This document shows positions 52,620 to 61,902 of a stretch of 64,000 bases of DNA, in pieces. The DNA lies in the NCBI GenBank assembly GCA_949741915.1, contig CATJOM010000048.1, positions 62,001 to 126,000 of the forward strand, given 5' to 3'. The stretch is from an uncultured Candidatus Melainabacteria bacterium. GTDB lineage: Bacteria > Cyanobacteriota > Vampirovibrionia > Gastranaerophilales > Gastranaerophilaceae. The stretch's first letter is position 1, and the number at the start of each line of letters is the position of its first letter. Below the pieces are notes generated by a model that did no database searches, was not told the DNA's origin, and saw nothing but the letters and a program-made list of their open reading frames with translations. A program made the translations under genes and the position numbers.

Positions 52620-54008
52620 TTAAATAAGTCCCTGAGATTTCATAGCCTTTGCTATCTTTCTGAATGCTGCAATGTTTGCACCTGCCACATAATTATTCCC
52701 ATATCCGTATTCTTGTGCAGCCTTATTTGTTTGGGCAAAAATATTTGTCATAATACCATCAAGCTTTTTATCAACCTCATCAAAGCTCCAAAAATATCTC
52801 ATAGAATTTTGGCACATTTCTAATGCTGAAGTAGCTACGCCGCCTGCATTTGCAGCCTTACCCGGTGCCACAAGGACATTATTTTTTAAGAAGTATTCAA
52901 CAGCATCGTTTGTACACGGCATATTTGCACCTTCACCAACAGCCTTTGCACCGTTTTCTACAAGAACCTTTGCACATGAAAGATTAATATCATTTTGTGT
53001 GGCACATGGAAGAACAACATCGGCCTTAATGGTATATACAGCAGGAATTTCACCATTATTTTCCATATATTTTGCAGATGGTACTTTTTCTAAATATTCT
53101 TTAATTCTACCCCTCCTAATTTCCTTTATTTCCTTCACAATATCAAGTTTTATACCGTCTTTATCATATACGCATCCATTTGAATCACTCATAGCAACAA
53201 CATTTGCGCCGTAGCTCTGGGCTTTTTCGCACGCATAAATTGCAACGTTTCCAGAACCTGATATAATAACCGTTTTACCCTTTAATTCCAGCTCGTTTGC
53301 CTTTAGCATTTCTCTCATAAAGTATATAAGGCCGTAACCTGTAGCTTCTTTTCTTGCTAAAGAGCCGCCGTAATCAAGCCCTTTGCCTGTTAAAACACCT
53401 GCTTCATAATTATTTCTAATTCTTCTGTATTGGCCAAATAAAAATCCTATTTCCCTTGCACCAACGCCGATATCACCAGCAGGAACATCCACATCCTGCC
53501 CTATGTGTTTTTGTAATTCAGTCATAAAACTCTGACAAAAACGCATAATCTCATTATCTGATTTGCCCTTAGGATCAAAATCAGAGCCACCCTTGCCGCC
53601 TCCTATAGGAAGTCCCGTTAATGCATTCTTAAAAATTTGTTCAAACCCTAAAAACTTCATTATGCTTTGATTTACAGTAGGATGAAATCTTAAACCGCCC
53701 TTATATGGCCCCAAGGTACCGTTAAATTGCACCCTGAACCCCCTGTTTACCCTTGCTTTGCCATTATCATCAATCCATGGAACCCTGAATGTTATAATTC
53801 TTTCTGGCTCAATTACTCTTTCTAGGAGCGCAAGCTCTTTATATTCTGTCTCATGTTTCAATATAACAGGCTCAAGTGATGATAAAACCTCTTTTACTGC
53901 CTGCAAAAATTCAGGCTCATTGGGGTTTTTTGCCATCGCAAGATTAATAACATCATTTAAATATTCTGACTTCGTCTTAACATCGTCAAGTATGCAGGAA
54001 TTGTTCAT
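52620..54008 (-). CDS. gdhA: NADP-type glutamate dehydrogenase
   Basis: 462 residues, hexameric class I length. Motifs: [20 protein letters not shown]-type segment with the substrate Lys, [40 protein letters not shown], the nucleotide loop [15 protein letters not shown] and [9 protein letters not shown]-type [12 protein letters not shown]. It makes glutamate from 2-oxoglutarate and ammonia. AAGGAG is not evident before the ATG, but GGAGAAAATGCCC lies close. The 240-base upstream region has an 8-bp inverted repeat. Confidence 0.96.
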   Translation of the reverse strand: [462 protein letters not shown]

Positions 54009-54096
54009 AGGGCATTTTCTCCATAACTAATTATAATAGGCTGATTATATCACAAATTTTTCTCTGCTAAATTTGTAATATTTTATGAATGTAAAA

Positions 54097-54115
54097 AAAT
54101 GTTTACAAAACATTT
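54097..54115. promoter_or_regulatory. Inverted repeat upstream of gdhA
   Basis: AAATGTTT, three bases, AAACATTT: a perfect 8-bp inverted repeat about 90 bases before the gdhA start. It may be an operator; the regulator is unknown. Confidence 0.35.
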
Positions 54116-54248
54116 GGCTTTTTACAATTTTTCAGACCTTAATCATACCAATATAGCTATAAAATTATAAAATTTTTCAAATACAAAACAATATCAATTT
54201 GTTGGATTGTAAAAGAGTTTTTCCTGGATTTACGAATAGACAGTCATT

Positions 54249-55097
54249 TTATAATAGTTTACCCACAGGTACAACCGTATTCTTATCTCCATGGGTTATA
54301 TGTAAGTCATATGTATATGGCACACCTAAAGCCAAGGTAAATTCTTTTAATATTTCATCTAAATACTTACCTGCGCCGATAAATTCACCAAAAATAACAC
54401 CCTTAATCCTGTCTCGCAGCGGTTTGTTTCTTAAAATCTGCGTTAACATTCTGTCTATCTTGTAATCAGGCTCGTTAATATCTTCAATAAAAAGAATTAT
54501 ATCTTCATCCGGCACATAGCTTTTAGGCTCTGCGCCGAAAAGAGACACAATAGTGGCAAGGTTCCCGCCCCAAAGAATCCCTCTTAACATACTGCAATCG
54601 TATTCATCATTACCCTCGAAGCCCTGTGTAAAACGATTAAATTTCGCTAAATTGTATGCATCACTTTCTATCGCATTTTTATATTGATAAAATTCATCCA
54701 GCGACATCTTTGCTATGCTGCTTGCAGCCATTTTTGCATGGTATGTCACCTGTCCTGTATTTTTGTATATAGAAACCAAAAGTGCCGTAATATCAGAGCT
54801 TCCAACAAATTTTTTAGGGTGTTTTTTTATAATATCGTAATCAATCTTATCCAAAAGACGAATAGCCCCATATCCGCCTCTGGCACATATTATGGTATCA
54901 ATATCATTATCAAGATAAGCATTGTGTAAATCTTCAAGTCTGATTTCATCATTCCCTGCCATATAACGGAATTTTTTATGACACCCAGGAAATATTGTCA
55001 CCCCTATACCAAAATTTTCTAAAAAACTTTTTGCCTGCTGCAAATTATCCAATGTTTCTAAATTCCCAGCTGGCGCTATTATTGCAATGTTTTTCAT
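54249..55097 (-). CDS. ldcA: LD-carboxypeptidase (peptidase S66)
   Basis: 282 residues, standard length. N-terminal IIAPAGNLETLDN, ARGGYGAIRLLDKID, the nucleophile Ser in FVGSSDITALL, then GNLATIVSLFG, LFIEDINEPDYKIDRML with the catalytic Glu, and the catalytic His in DLHITHGDKN. The enzyme removes the terminal D-Ala from murein tetrapeptides in cytoplasmic recycling; a microcin-immunity (MccF) role uses the same fold. TAAAAT lies 7 bases before the ATG and no ribosome-binding site is seen, so the message may be leaderless. Confidence 0.93.
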   Translation of the reverse strand: MKNIAIIAPAGNLETLDNLQQAKSFLENFGIGVTIFPGCHKKFRYMAGNDEIRLEDLHNAYLDNDIDTIICARGGYGAIRLLDKIDYDIIKKHPKKFVGSSDITALLVSIYKNTGQVTYHAKMAASSIAKMSLDEFYQYKNAIESDAYNLAKFNRFTQGFEGNDEYDCSMLRGILWGGNLATIVSLFGAEPKSYVPDEDIILFIEDINEPDYKIDRMLTQILRNKPLRDRIKGVIFGEFIGAGKYLDEILKEFTLALGVPYTYDLHITHGDKNTVVPVGKLL

Positions 55098-55177
55098 ATA
55101 TTTTATTTTAGCACAAACGAATAAAGTCCTGTTAATTTGGATATTATATTAAAAACGTAATGTTATATAATTACAAT

Positions 55178-55368
55178 ATGAAGCTAAAAGAAATACTTAA
55201 GATATTAGAATAAGATGGATGCTTCCAAATTACACAAAAAGAAAGTCACAGACAATTTAAACATAGCGAAAAACCAGGACGCGTAACAATTGCTGGCAAA
55301 CCACTGACGATATAGACAAAGGAACGTTAAACAGCATACTAAAGCGGGCAAAATTGAAGGAGTTATAA
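55178..55368 (+). pseudogene. hicA: Broken hicA toxin gene
   Basis: From ATG 55178 the frame reads MKLKEILKILE, then TAA (55211-55213) where relatives have Lys, then DGCFQITQKESHRQFKHSEK and PGRVTIAGK. After a one-base frame shift near 55305 it continues TDDIDKGTLNSILKRAKLKE and ends at 55366-55368. This is the full HicA double-stranded-RNA-binding fold, including the catalytic His in SHRQFKH, with one nonsense and one frameshift lesion. TATAAT ends 6 bases before the ATG. The hicB ATG follows the hicA stop immediately, so the operon layout is intact and only the toxin is dead. Confidence 0.85.
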
Positions 55369-55707
55369 ATGCTGGACAATTATTTAATCATTATTGAAAA
55401 ACAAGAAAATAATTATAGCGCATATTGCCCGGACGCTGACGGTTGTATCGCAACCGGCGAAACACCTGATAAGGCAAGAAAAAATTTCTTAGAAGCTCTT
55501 GAATTTCATTTTGAAGGCTTAAAAGAAGATGGCTTGCCCATTCCAAAAGCATCCTCAATATTCGCCTTTACATCTGATGACTGCACAGGCGTTTTGAATG
55601 TTCGTACAAAAAAATCTACTCACTTAAAACTTATTAAAATTGCAGAATCCGAAAATGTATCAGTACCACACCTTGTAAATGACGCTATAATTAAACAATA
55701 CGGCTAA
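55369..55707 (+). CDS. hicB: HicB-family antitoxin
   Basis: 112 residues. The partial RNase H-like fold is clear: YLIIIEKQENNYSAYCPDAD, GCIATGETPDKARKNFLEAL and FHFEGLKEDGLPIPKAS. A C-terminal HicB/CopG-type DNA-binding segment follows (THLKLIKIAESENVSVPHL, VNDAIIKQYG). It would neutralise HicA and repress the operon. The gene is intact while its toxin partner is not. GGAG inside the end of hicA serves as ribosome-binding site. It may persist as a regulator or as protection against related toxins elsewhere. Confidence 0.92.
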   Translation: MLDNYLIIIEKQENNYSAYCPDADGCIATGETPDKARKNFLEALEFHFEGLKEDGLPIPKASSIFAFTSDDCTGVLNVRTKKSTHLKLIKIAESENVSVPHLVNDAIIKQYG

Positions 55708-55758
55708 AATACGCCCCATAAATTTTCATTCGCAAAATTTTTATACTATAATATTTCT

Positions 55759-58065
55759 ATGAGTGAAAAATATTTGCCATTATTTAGAAAATACCGCCCG
55801 CAAAGCTTTAAGGATGTAGTAGGCCAGGAAAGCCTTGTAAAAGCGCTTTCTAACGCTATTGAATTAAACAGAATAGCCAATGCTTACCTTTTTGCAGGCC
55901 CAAGGGGTACAGGAAAAACCTCAAGTGCCAGGATTTTTGCTAAATCCCTTAATTGTGTAAACGGTCCCACGCTTGAGCCATGCCAGAATTGCCCAAGCTG
56001 CCTTGATATAACCAACGCCTCAGGGCTTGATGTTATAGAAATAGACGCCGCAACAAATAGAGGTATTGACGATGCTAAAGATTTAATCGCACAAACGCAA
56101 TATGCCCCAATGAATGGCAAATACAAAATATTTATAATAGATGAAGTCCATATGCTCTCAAACGAAGCATTTAACGCGCTCTTAAAGACATTTGAAGAGC
56201 CCCCTGCAAACGTTATATTCATCCTTGCAACAACAGAGCCCCACAAGGTAATTGAAACCATTGTTTCAAGGTGCCAAAGGTTTGATTTAAGACGAATTAC
56301 AACCGATGATATTACAAAACGCCTAAGAGAAATTTCAGACATTGAAAACATAAAAATTACAGACGATGCCCTTTATACCATTGCAAAAAATGTTTCAGGC
56401 GGCCTTCGAGATTCACTTGCACTTTTAGATCAGGTAAGCATTCTTGGCGCTAGAGAAGAAATTACAAAGGCAGACATTGAAAATCTTCTTGGCAAGGTAA
56501 CTTTTGATGTTTCATTTGATTTTTTAAACAAAATTGTGGCAAAAAATGTTGAAGCAGTGCTTTCTTCGCTTGATGAGATATACAATAAAGGCTTAGAGCC
56601 CAAAAATTTCTGCGAAAATTTCATAGAATTTCTAAGAAATCTGATTTTTGCCCTAAAATCAACTGATGACAAACATACACTAAAATTTACAAACTTTAAC
56701 CAAGATGATATCAACAAAATAAAATCCCAAAACTTTGATTCTGCAAGGATTTTTTCCTATTTAGAAAAAGTCATAGAATATTATAAAGAAATCCGCTTCA
56801 CCACAAACCCTTATCTTTGGTGTGAATTAATGGTAATAAACTTATGCAAAGATAATACTGCACCGGTTTCTGGCACTTTATATCAGCAAAATATTACTGC
56901 AGCGCCGTCAAATGTCATACCAAACACTGATTTATCCAGTGCTATAAAAAAACCTACAGACTTAATCAGAAAATCCTCTGAACAGCCAACAAATATCAAA
57001 AATCCTGGTTTGGCGAACATTTCAAACTATCAATCCAATCTACAGCCAGTCAATATGCCTCAAACAGGTCAAAACACTGTGCCAACCAGCACGCAAGCCC
57101 CCAATACCAATGCATACGGTATTGTTGAAAACCCCACAAGCTTTGTAAGAGAAGCATTATCGGACGTAAATATCCCTGAAGAGCAGGTAATAAAAGATTC
57201 TCCAGATGATGGCGGCCCTGAAAATTCACGGGAATACAAAGAGGCAATGTATGAAAATACAGACACAAAAGCCTCTTTAGTCAAACAAAGCACTGAAAAC
57301 CCAGACTCTGCATCTATTAATAAAAACGCAGAAACAAAATCTCAAAACACAGAAGATATTTCAGGCGATATAAGCACAAATACCGCTCACAGAGAGACCG
57401 CAAGAGTAAATACACCTGCACAAGCACCTACAGCACAAATAGCCAAAGCGCCTGAACAAACGCAGGCACCACAGCCTTCAGGCAATGCATCTTCTGCAAA
57501 CATAATAGACCCTATTCAGGCATGGGCCTCTGTATTGAATTCTATCCAATCTATCCCCGCAAAATTTTTCTATTCAGGCGTGGGAAAACTTGTGAGTGTT
57601 GAAAACAATAAGGTAACCCTGGGCTTTGTCAATAATAATGCCATAAATCAAGCTAAATCAGAATCAAAATTTAAACACCTAACAAAGGCTGTTACAGAAA
57701 CCCTTGGGCCTGATTTTACAACAGAATTTATACTGATTACAAATGATGTCAAGGTGCTTGATGCAAAACTAACCGCCAAAATTCAAGATAACAAGCCAAA
57801 ACCCTCATATAATCAGCAGCCCCAAAGCGAGCCTCAGGATACATACAGCTATAATGCCTTCCCAGAGGATAATTTACTTCCTCATACAGCAAATGAGCAA
57901 ACCCCTGCATATCCAAAACAAACAACACCAGAAAAAATCAAAGCTCCTGCACCCGAAAACAAAAACAATACCACAAATAATAACGGGAATAAAATCGCAG
58001 CAGCAAGCTACGGACAAAAAACAAAAGAAATGCTTGAAGCCTTTAATGGCAGAGTTATAGAGTAA
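55759..58065 (+). CDS. dnaX: DNA polymerase III subunits gamma/tau
   Basis: 768 residues. AAA+ core: YRPQSFKDVVGQE, Walker A GPRGTGKTSSARI, zinc cysteines (NCVNGPTLEPCQNCPSC), Walker B IIDEVHMLS and sensor 1 LATTEPHKV. A collar domain runs to about 370. After it comes a 200-residue Pro/Gln/Asn/Thr-rich linker and a small conserved block near 595-660 (IDPIQAWASVLNSIQSIPAK). It is the clamp-loader ATPase that couples the polymerase cores. TATAAT ends 6 bases before the ATG, so the mRNA is likely leaderless. No obvious slippery A-run for a gamma form was located. Confidence 0.96.
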   Translation: MSEKYLPLFRKYRPQSFKDVVGQESLVKALSNAIELNRIANAYLFAGPRGTGKTSSARIFAKSLNCVNGPTLEPCQNCPSCLDITNASGLDVIEIDAATNRGIDDAKDLIAQTQYAPMNGKYKIFIIDEVHMLSNEAFNALLKTFEEPPANVIFILATTEPHKVIETIVSRCQRFDLRRITTDDITKRLREISDIENIKITDDALYTIAKNVSGGLRDSLALLDQVSILGAREEITKADIENLLGKVTFDVSFDFLNKIVAKNVEAVLSSLDEIYNKGLEPKNFCENFIEFLRNLIFALKSTDDKHTLKFTNFNQDDINKIKSQNFDSARIFSYLEKVIEYYKEIRFTTNPYLWCELMVINLCKDNTAPVSGTLYQQNITAAPSNVIPNTDLSSAIKKPTDLIRKSSEQPTNIKNPGLANISNYQSNLQPVNMPQTGQNTVPTSTQAPNTNAYGIVENPTSFVREALSDVNIPEEQVIKDSPDDGGPENSREYKEAMYENTDTKASLVKQSTENPDSASINKNAETKSQNTEDISGDISTNTAHRETARVNTPAQAPTAQIAKAPEQTQAPQPSGNASSANIIDPIQAWASVLNSIQSIPAKFFYSGVGKLVSVENNKVTLGFVNNNAINQAKSESKFKHLTKAVTETLGPDFTTEFILITNDVKVLDAKLTAKIQDNKPKPSYNQQPQSEPQDTYSYNAFPEDNLLPHTANEQTPAYPKQTTPEKIKAPAPENKNNTTNNNGNKIAAASYGQKTKEMLEAFNGRVIE

Positions 58066-58325
58066 TCCCGTCACTTCTTCTATACAAAATTGTCCGCACC
58101 TTAAAGGGAAGATTCAATATTAATCATATAAGTGCAGCAAATTACCTAGACAATCATACCAACATTTATTTCCAATTTACAAAATGTCAGTTGGACTTTT
58201 TGTTAAAATTAAGTATCATATGTATGACTAACTTTTTTTATTTTTCTTCAAAACTTGATTAAAAAATGGTTTTTTTGTATCATAAGATTAACCTTTTGTT
58301 GTATAGATGTTTATTTTGAAAATTT

Positions 58326-59015
58326 ATGGCTAAAACTTATACAGAAACAAAAACCCATGAGGTCACAGTAGACGTTGTAATTTTAACTATCGTTAAAAAT
58401 ACACTTAAGGTGCTTTTGGTAAAAAGGGTGAACGAACCATTCAGGGGAAGATGGGCTATCCCCGGAGGTTTTATTAGATTATCTGAGAACCTTGATGATG
58501 CAGCTCTTCGCGTGCTTAAAGAAAAAACAAACGTTCAAAACATCTATTTAGAACAACTTTACACTTTTGGCGACCCCCTAAGGTACCCGAACACAAGGGT
58601 TATTACTTGTGCTTATTTTGCACTTCTTCGCGCTGAAGATATTGATGTTAAAATTATGGATGAATCACAGGTTGCAGAAATCGAATGGCATTCTGTTGAA
58701 AAGCTGCCACCATTAGCCTTTGACCATAAAGAAATTATAGAATACAGCCTCAAAAGAACAAGGGAAAGGCTTGAGCTGTGCCCTGTTGCTTTCCAGTTAC
58801 TTCCAAAGAAATTCACACTAACAGAACTGCAAAAATCTTACGAATTAATCCTTAAAAAAGACTTGGATAAAAGAAACTTTAGAAAAAAGATGCTTGCAAC
58901 AAATATGTTAATTGATTTAAAAGAATTTTCAAAAACGGGCTCAAAACGCCCTGCTGCATTATATTCCTTTGATACAATAACACTTGATTCAAAAAGAGGT
59001 CACTTCTTTTCATAA
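58326..59015 (+). CDS. Nudix-fold transcriptional regulator, NrtR-like
   Basis: 229 residues. Nudix domain (about 10-140), with GRWAIPGGFIRLSENLDDAA and RVLKEKTNV in the Nudix box, then a C-terminal winged helix (FTLTELQKSYELILKKDLDK, FRKKMLATNMLIDL, RPAALYSFD). The box consensus G-x5-E-x7-RE-U-x-EE-x-G-U is broken at REU (RVL) and EE-x-G (EKTN), as in NrtR-type regulators that sense ADP-ribose-like ligands and control NAD metabolism. No NAD gene is adjacent, so targets are elsewhere. The TATAGAT hexamer lies about 17 bases before the ATG, and no ribosome-binding site is evident. Confidence 0.8.
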   Translation: MAKTYTETKTHEVTVDVVILTIVKNTLKVLLVKRVNEPFRGRWAIPGGFIRLSENLDDAALRVLKEKTNVQNIYLEQLYTFGDPLRYPNTRVITCAYFALLRAEDIDVKIMDESQVAEIEWHSVEKLPPLAFDHKEIIEYSLKRTRERLELCPVAFQLLPKKFTLTELQKSYELILKKDLDKRNFRKKMLATNMLIDLKEFSKTGSKRPAALYSFDTITLDSKRGHFFS

Positions 59016-59257
59016 ATCAAATAGATAAAATATTACCTCTTGATAAGGTAAATCATCATATTTTGTTTGCACCCCATTTATCTTCTTTTAACCTCTTCAA
59101 TTATAAAAATAGACTTATTTACTTAGAGCAATTCAATACAATTTAAAAGCAGTCATCAGAAATTATTGCACTCATCATTGCACCAACAAACTGTACAATA
59201 AGGCAAAATCCGAAACATTATTAAATTCGATTCATCGGCCTTCTGTCAAAAAAAGCT

Positions 59258-60562
59258 CTACATCAGCTTCTTCACCCAATTTAAAAGTGTAGTAATATCG
59301 TATGGTTTTGGAAGATACAAATCTGCCCCAAGGGATAAAATATTTTTTTTATCCTGAACAGTAGTTGAAAAAATAATTTTTGGCATTTTGGCTATTTTTT
59401 CTATAGAATCATTTTTCTTTATGGTACCAAGTATATTGTAGCCTTGCTTTCTGTGTTCATTACCGTAGTCCAAAATCAAAACATCCGGCTCAAACTTTTC
59501 ATATTCATCTGCAAAAGCTTGATAATCATCACACGCCTTAACATTGTATCCCTCCATCTTAAGGCTGACTTCTAAAAGACAGTTCAAAGCCTTATCTGCC
59601 TCCATTATCATTACTCTATTTTTAGGCTCCACTTTTGAAATTTCGCCATAAAGTTTCGGTCTATCTATCATATAGCAGGAATTTTTTGAATTTTTACAAA
59701 GCTTTAATACATTAAACAATACATTAAGCGCCTGTTTTTCATTCCCAAACTTATCCTCCCCTATTTCAATAACCGCAACAGAAAGCTTCATTAGAGGAAT
59801 TTTTTTCTCTTCGATAGTTTCAGAACTGTAGAGCATAAAGTTATTTTTATAATCAAACTCGGAATAGAACCTTTCCAAAATATTATCAAACGCGAAAGTT
59901 AAAAATTTAGCAACTTGCTCTGCCCTCATAAAATTTGTAACAAGCAAAAATTCCCTATTTGAATAATGCCCCGCAATATCATCCTTTTGAAGTGTTGAAT
60001 TTATAATAGCAGCAACGGTTTGAAGCACCTTTTCATAAGCTATTTCACCATAAATTTCTTTATAAAAATCAAGTCCAGAAATATTTATAAGCATAACAGC
60101 GCGCAGAATATTTTCCTTGAGGCGCCTTTTTAGGGCCTTTACCGTCACCTTGCTTTCAATAAAATTTGTCAAAGGATTAATAGAATTCTCTAAATATCTT
60201 CTTATATGGGCATTTATCCTTGCCTGGAACTCTTTTGTCTGAATTGATTCATCCAGAAAATCATCCGCCCCTGCTTCAAATGCGCTTAATTTATCATCAA
60301 TGGCATCAGACTTTGAAATGGCAATTATTACAGGCCTAAAATTATAGGTTAAAACTCTTATTTTCTTAATAAATTCGCTCAAAACATCATCAATAGTATC
60401 AGAAACTATGATTATTTCAGGCTCTGTATTTTTTATTTCAAAAATCGCCTCATCAAGCTTTGCAAATATTTTTACATCACAATTCAGGGCCTCAACCAGT
60501 TTTTTATGCTTGATTGCAAGCTCTTTTCTGTTTGTTAAAATCAATACCTCAGGACTATACAT
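59258..60562 (-). CDS. REC-degenerate GGDEF-REC response-regulator protein
   Basis: 434 residues. A first receiver domain (about 5-125) has a phosphorylatable Asp in IIIVSDTID and GADDFLDES. A GGDEF-like domain (about 150-290) has the fold strings MLINISGLDFYKEIYGEIAY, but its GGDEF loop reads YSNREF, so cyclase activity is unlikely. A second receiver (about 312-434) has RVMIMEADKAL, VLILDYGNEH and LPKPYD, with intact acid and Lys. It overlaps the upstream kinase by 8 bases (ATGTATAG), so they are coupled. It probably acts as a phosphorelay or protein-binding output. Confidence 0.85.
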   Translation of the reverse strand: MYSPEVLILTNRKELAIKHKKLVEALNCDVKIFAKLDEAIFEIKNTEPEIIIVSDTIDDVLSEFIKKIRVLTYNFRPVIIAISKSDAIDDKLSAFEAGADDFLDESIQTKEFQARINAHIRRYLENSINPLTNFIESKVTVKALKRRLKENILRAVMLINISGLDFYKEIYGEIAYEKVLQTVAAIINSTLQKDDIAGHYSNREFLLVTNFMRAEQVAKFLTFAFDNILERFYSEFDYKNNFMLYSSETIEEKKIPLMKLSVAVIEIGEDKFGNEKQALNVLFNVLKLCKNSKNSCYMIDRPKLYGEISKVEPKNRVMIMEADKALNCLLEVSLKMEGYNVKACDDYQAFADEYEKFEPDVLILDYGNEHRKQGYNILGTIKKNDSIEKIAKMPKIIFSTTVQDKKNILSLGADLYLPKPYDITTLLNWVKKLM

Positions 60563-61307
60563 CAGTAACCTCCCTGGGTTTATTGGCCTGGATTTTAACC
60601 TTTTGTGTCATTCTTTCAGGCTCCATCACAGGAATATACACTAAAAACTCAGTAAAGTCCTCTTCCTTTGATGAATTCACCTTAATATTGCCATTCATCT
60701 TCTCAATCAACATTTTTGCAATATAAAGCCCAAGCCCGCTTCCCTGTGCGGTCGATGTTAAATAATTATCAATCCTGTAAAATTTTTCAAAAATATGCTC
60801 AATTTCTTTTTCTTCAATATATGAACCAAAATTTTTAATTGAAACCACATTGAAATCACACTTATTTTCAATCCTAATCTCAATATCAGAATCTTTGCTA
60901 GAATACTTGCAGGCATTTTCAACAATATTTACAAAAACCTGCTCTAGCCTGTCTTTATCTGCCATTGAATTTATCATGGTAGATGATATTATCTTAAAAT
61001 CTTTATTTTTGTAATTTATCTTAACAATATCACAGACATTTTTTATAAGCTTAGATAGATTAATCTCCTTTAGAATAATCTCAGTTTCTCTCGCCGTTTT
61101 TGCAATACTCAAAACATTTTCAACAAGGTTAATAAGCCTGTCAGATTGCTCTAAAATAATATTCAAAAACTTTTTCTTACTAGCATCATCAAGCTTATCC
61201 CAATTATCAAGCATAGTCTTTGAAAAGCCCTTAATACTTGTTAATGGCGTTCTTATCTCATGCGAGAGTGTTGATATAAATTCGTCTTTTGTCTTATCTG
61301 GTTGCAT
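60555..61307 (-). CDS. Histidine kinase core without sensor domain
   Basis: 250 residues. It begins almost at the dimerisation helix: KDEFISTLSHEIRTPLTSIK with the phospho-accepting His. The ATPase domain has the N box VFVNIVENACKYS, G1 IKNFGSYIEEKEIEHIFEKF-type and G2 GSGLGLYIAKMLIEKM. There is no membrane helix, PAS or HAMP domain upstream, unlike most such kinases. It follows the ORF6N gene by 3 bases and overlaps the REC-GGDEF-REC gene. Input must come from another protein, or the 5' part was lost. Confidence 0.9.
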   Translation of the reverse strand: MQPDKTKDEFISTLSHEIRTPLTSIKGFSKTMLDNWDKLDDASKKKFLNIILEQSDRLINLVENVLSIAKTARETEIILKEINLSKLIKNVCDIVKINYKNKDFKIISSTMINSMADKDRLEQVFVNIVENACKYSSKDSDIEIRIENKCDFNVVSIKNFGSYIEEKEIEHIFEKFYRIDNYLTSTAQGSGLGLYIAKMLIEKMNGNIKVNSSKEEDFTEFLVYIPVMEPERMTQKVKIQANKPREVTDV

Positions 61308-61310
61308 ATT

Positions 61311-61835
61311 TTATTTACCCGCCCTATAGTCAACCTTCAAGGGTATCATTCTGTCCATCAAAAGCAACAATATTTTGCGTATTCCAAAAATATCCACTCT
61401 GTTTTCCTCAAAATTCTGAATAAAATATTTTTTCACTTCACTCAATATTTCAGATAAATCCTTGCTTTCTTTGGCAAATTGGCGAAGCGCTACAAATGCC
61501 CTTACAATCTGAATATTAATCTCAATAGCTTTTTTGCTCCTTAAGATGCTGGATAACCTGGTAACACCATATTCTGTAAGCACATATGCATTCTTCAGGC
61601 TATACTTGAGTTTCCCTAGGTGGTTGCAAAAAGTCATCACCTTATTTTGTTCATCATTAGTCAATTGAAACATAAAATCAGATAGAAATGGTTCAATATT
61701 ACATGTTGTCGCCTGTTTAATCTTTTTTGTTTCTTCATCGTACAATTCAGCCAAATCACAGTCAATCATTAACCTCTGGCCACAAATTTTAAAAATTATT
61801 TTTTGCAAGTTTTCAAACATCGCTAATCCATTCAT
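61311..61835 (-). CDS. ORF6N-domain protein
   Basis: 174 residues from the ATG at 61833-61835; TATAAT (61842-61847) ends 6 bases upstream, so the longer frame is not used. The N-terminal two thirds match the ORF6N domain: ICGQRLMIDCDLAELYDEET, DFMFQLTNDEQNKV, YVLTEYGVTRLSSILRSKKA and IVRAFVALRQF. ORF6N is a DNA-binding domain common in phage antirepressors and mobile elements. The C-terminal helix (KDLSEILSEVKKYF) may dimerise. It heads the kinase operon and faces the Fic gene across a region with a 13-bp tandem repeat. Confidence 0.85.
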   Translation of the reverse strand: MNGLAMFENLQKIIFKICGQRLMIDCDLAELYDEETKKIKQATTCNIEPFLSDFMFQLTNDEQNKVMTFCNHLGKLKYSLKNAYVLTEYGVTRLSSILRSKKAIEINIQIVRAFVALRQFAKESKDLSEILSEVKKYFIQNFEENRVDIFGIRKILLLLMDRMIPLKVDYRAGK

Positions 61836-61902
61836 TTTTAAATTATACAATAAAATGAAAACAGACATGCATAATTTTGTTAGATTCTATATGCAAGTTT
61901 CC

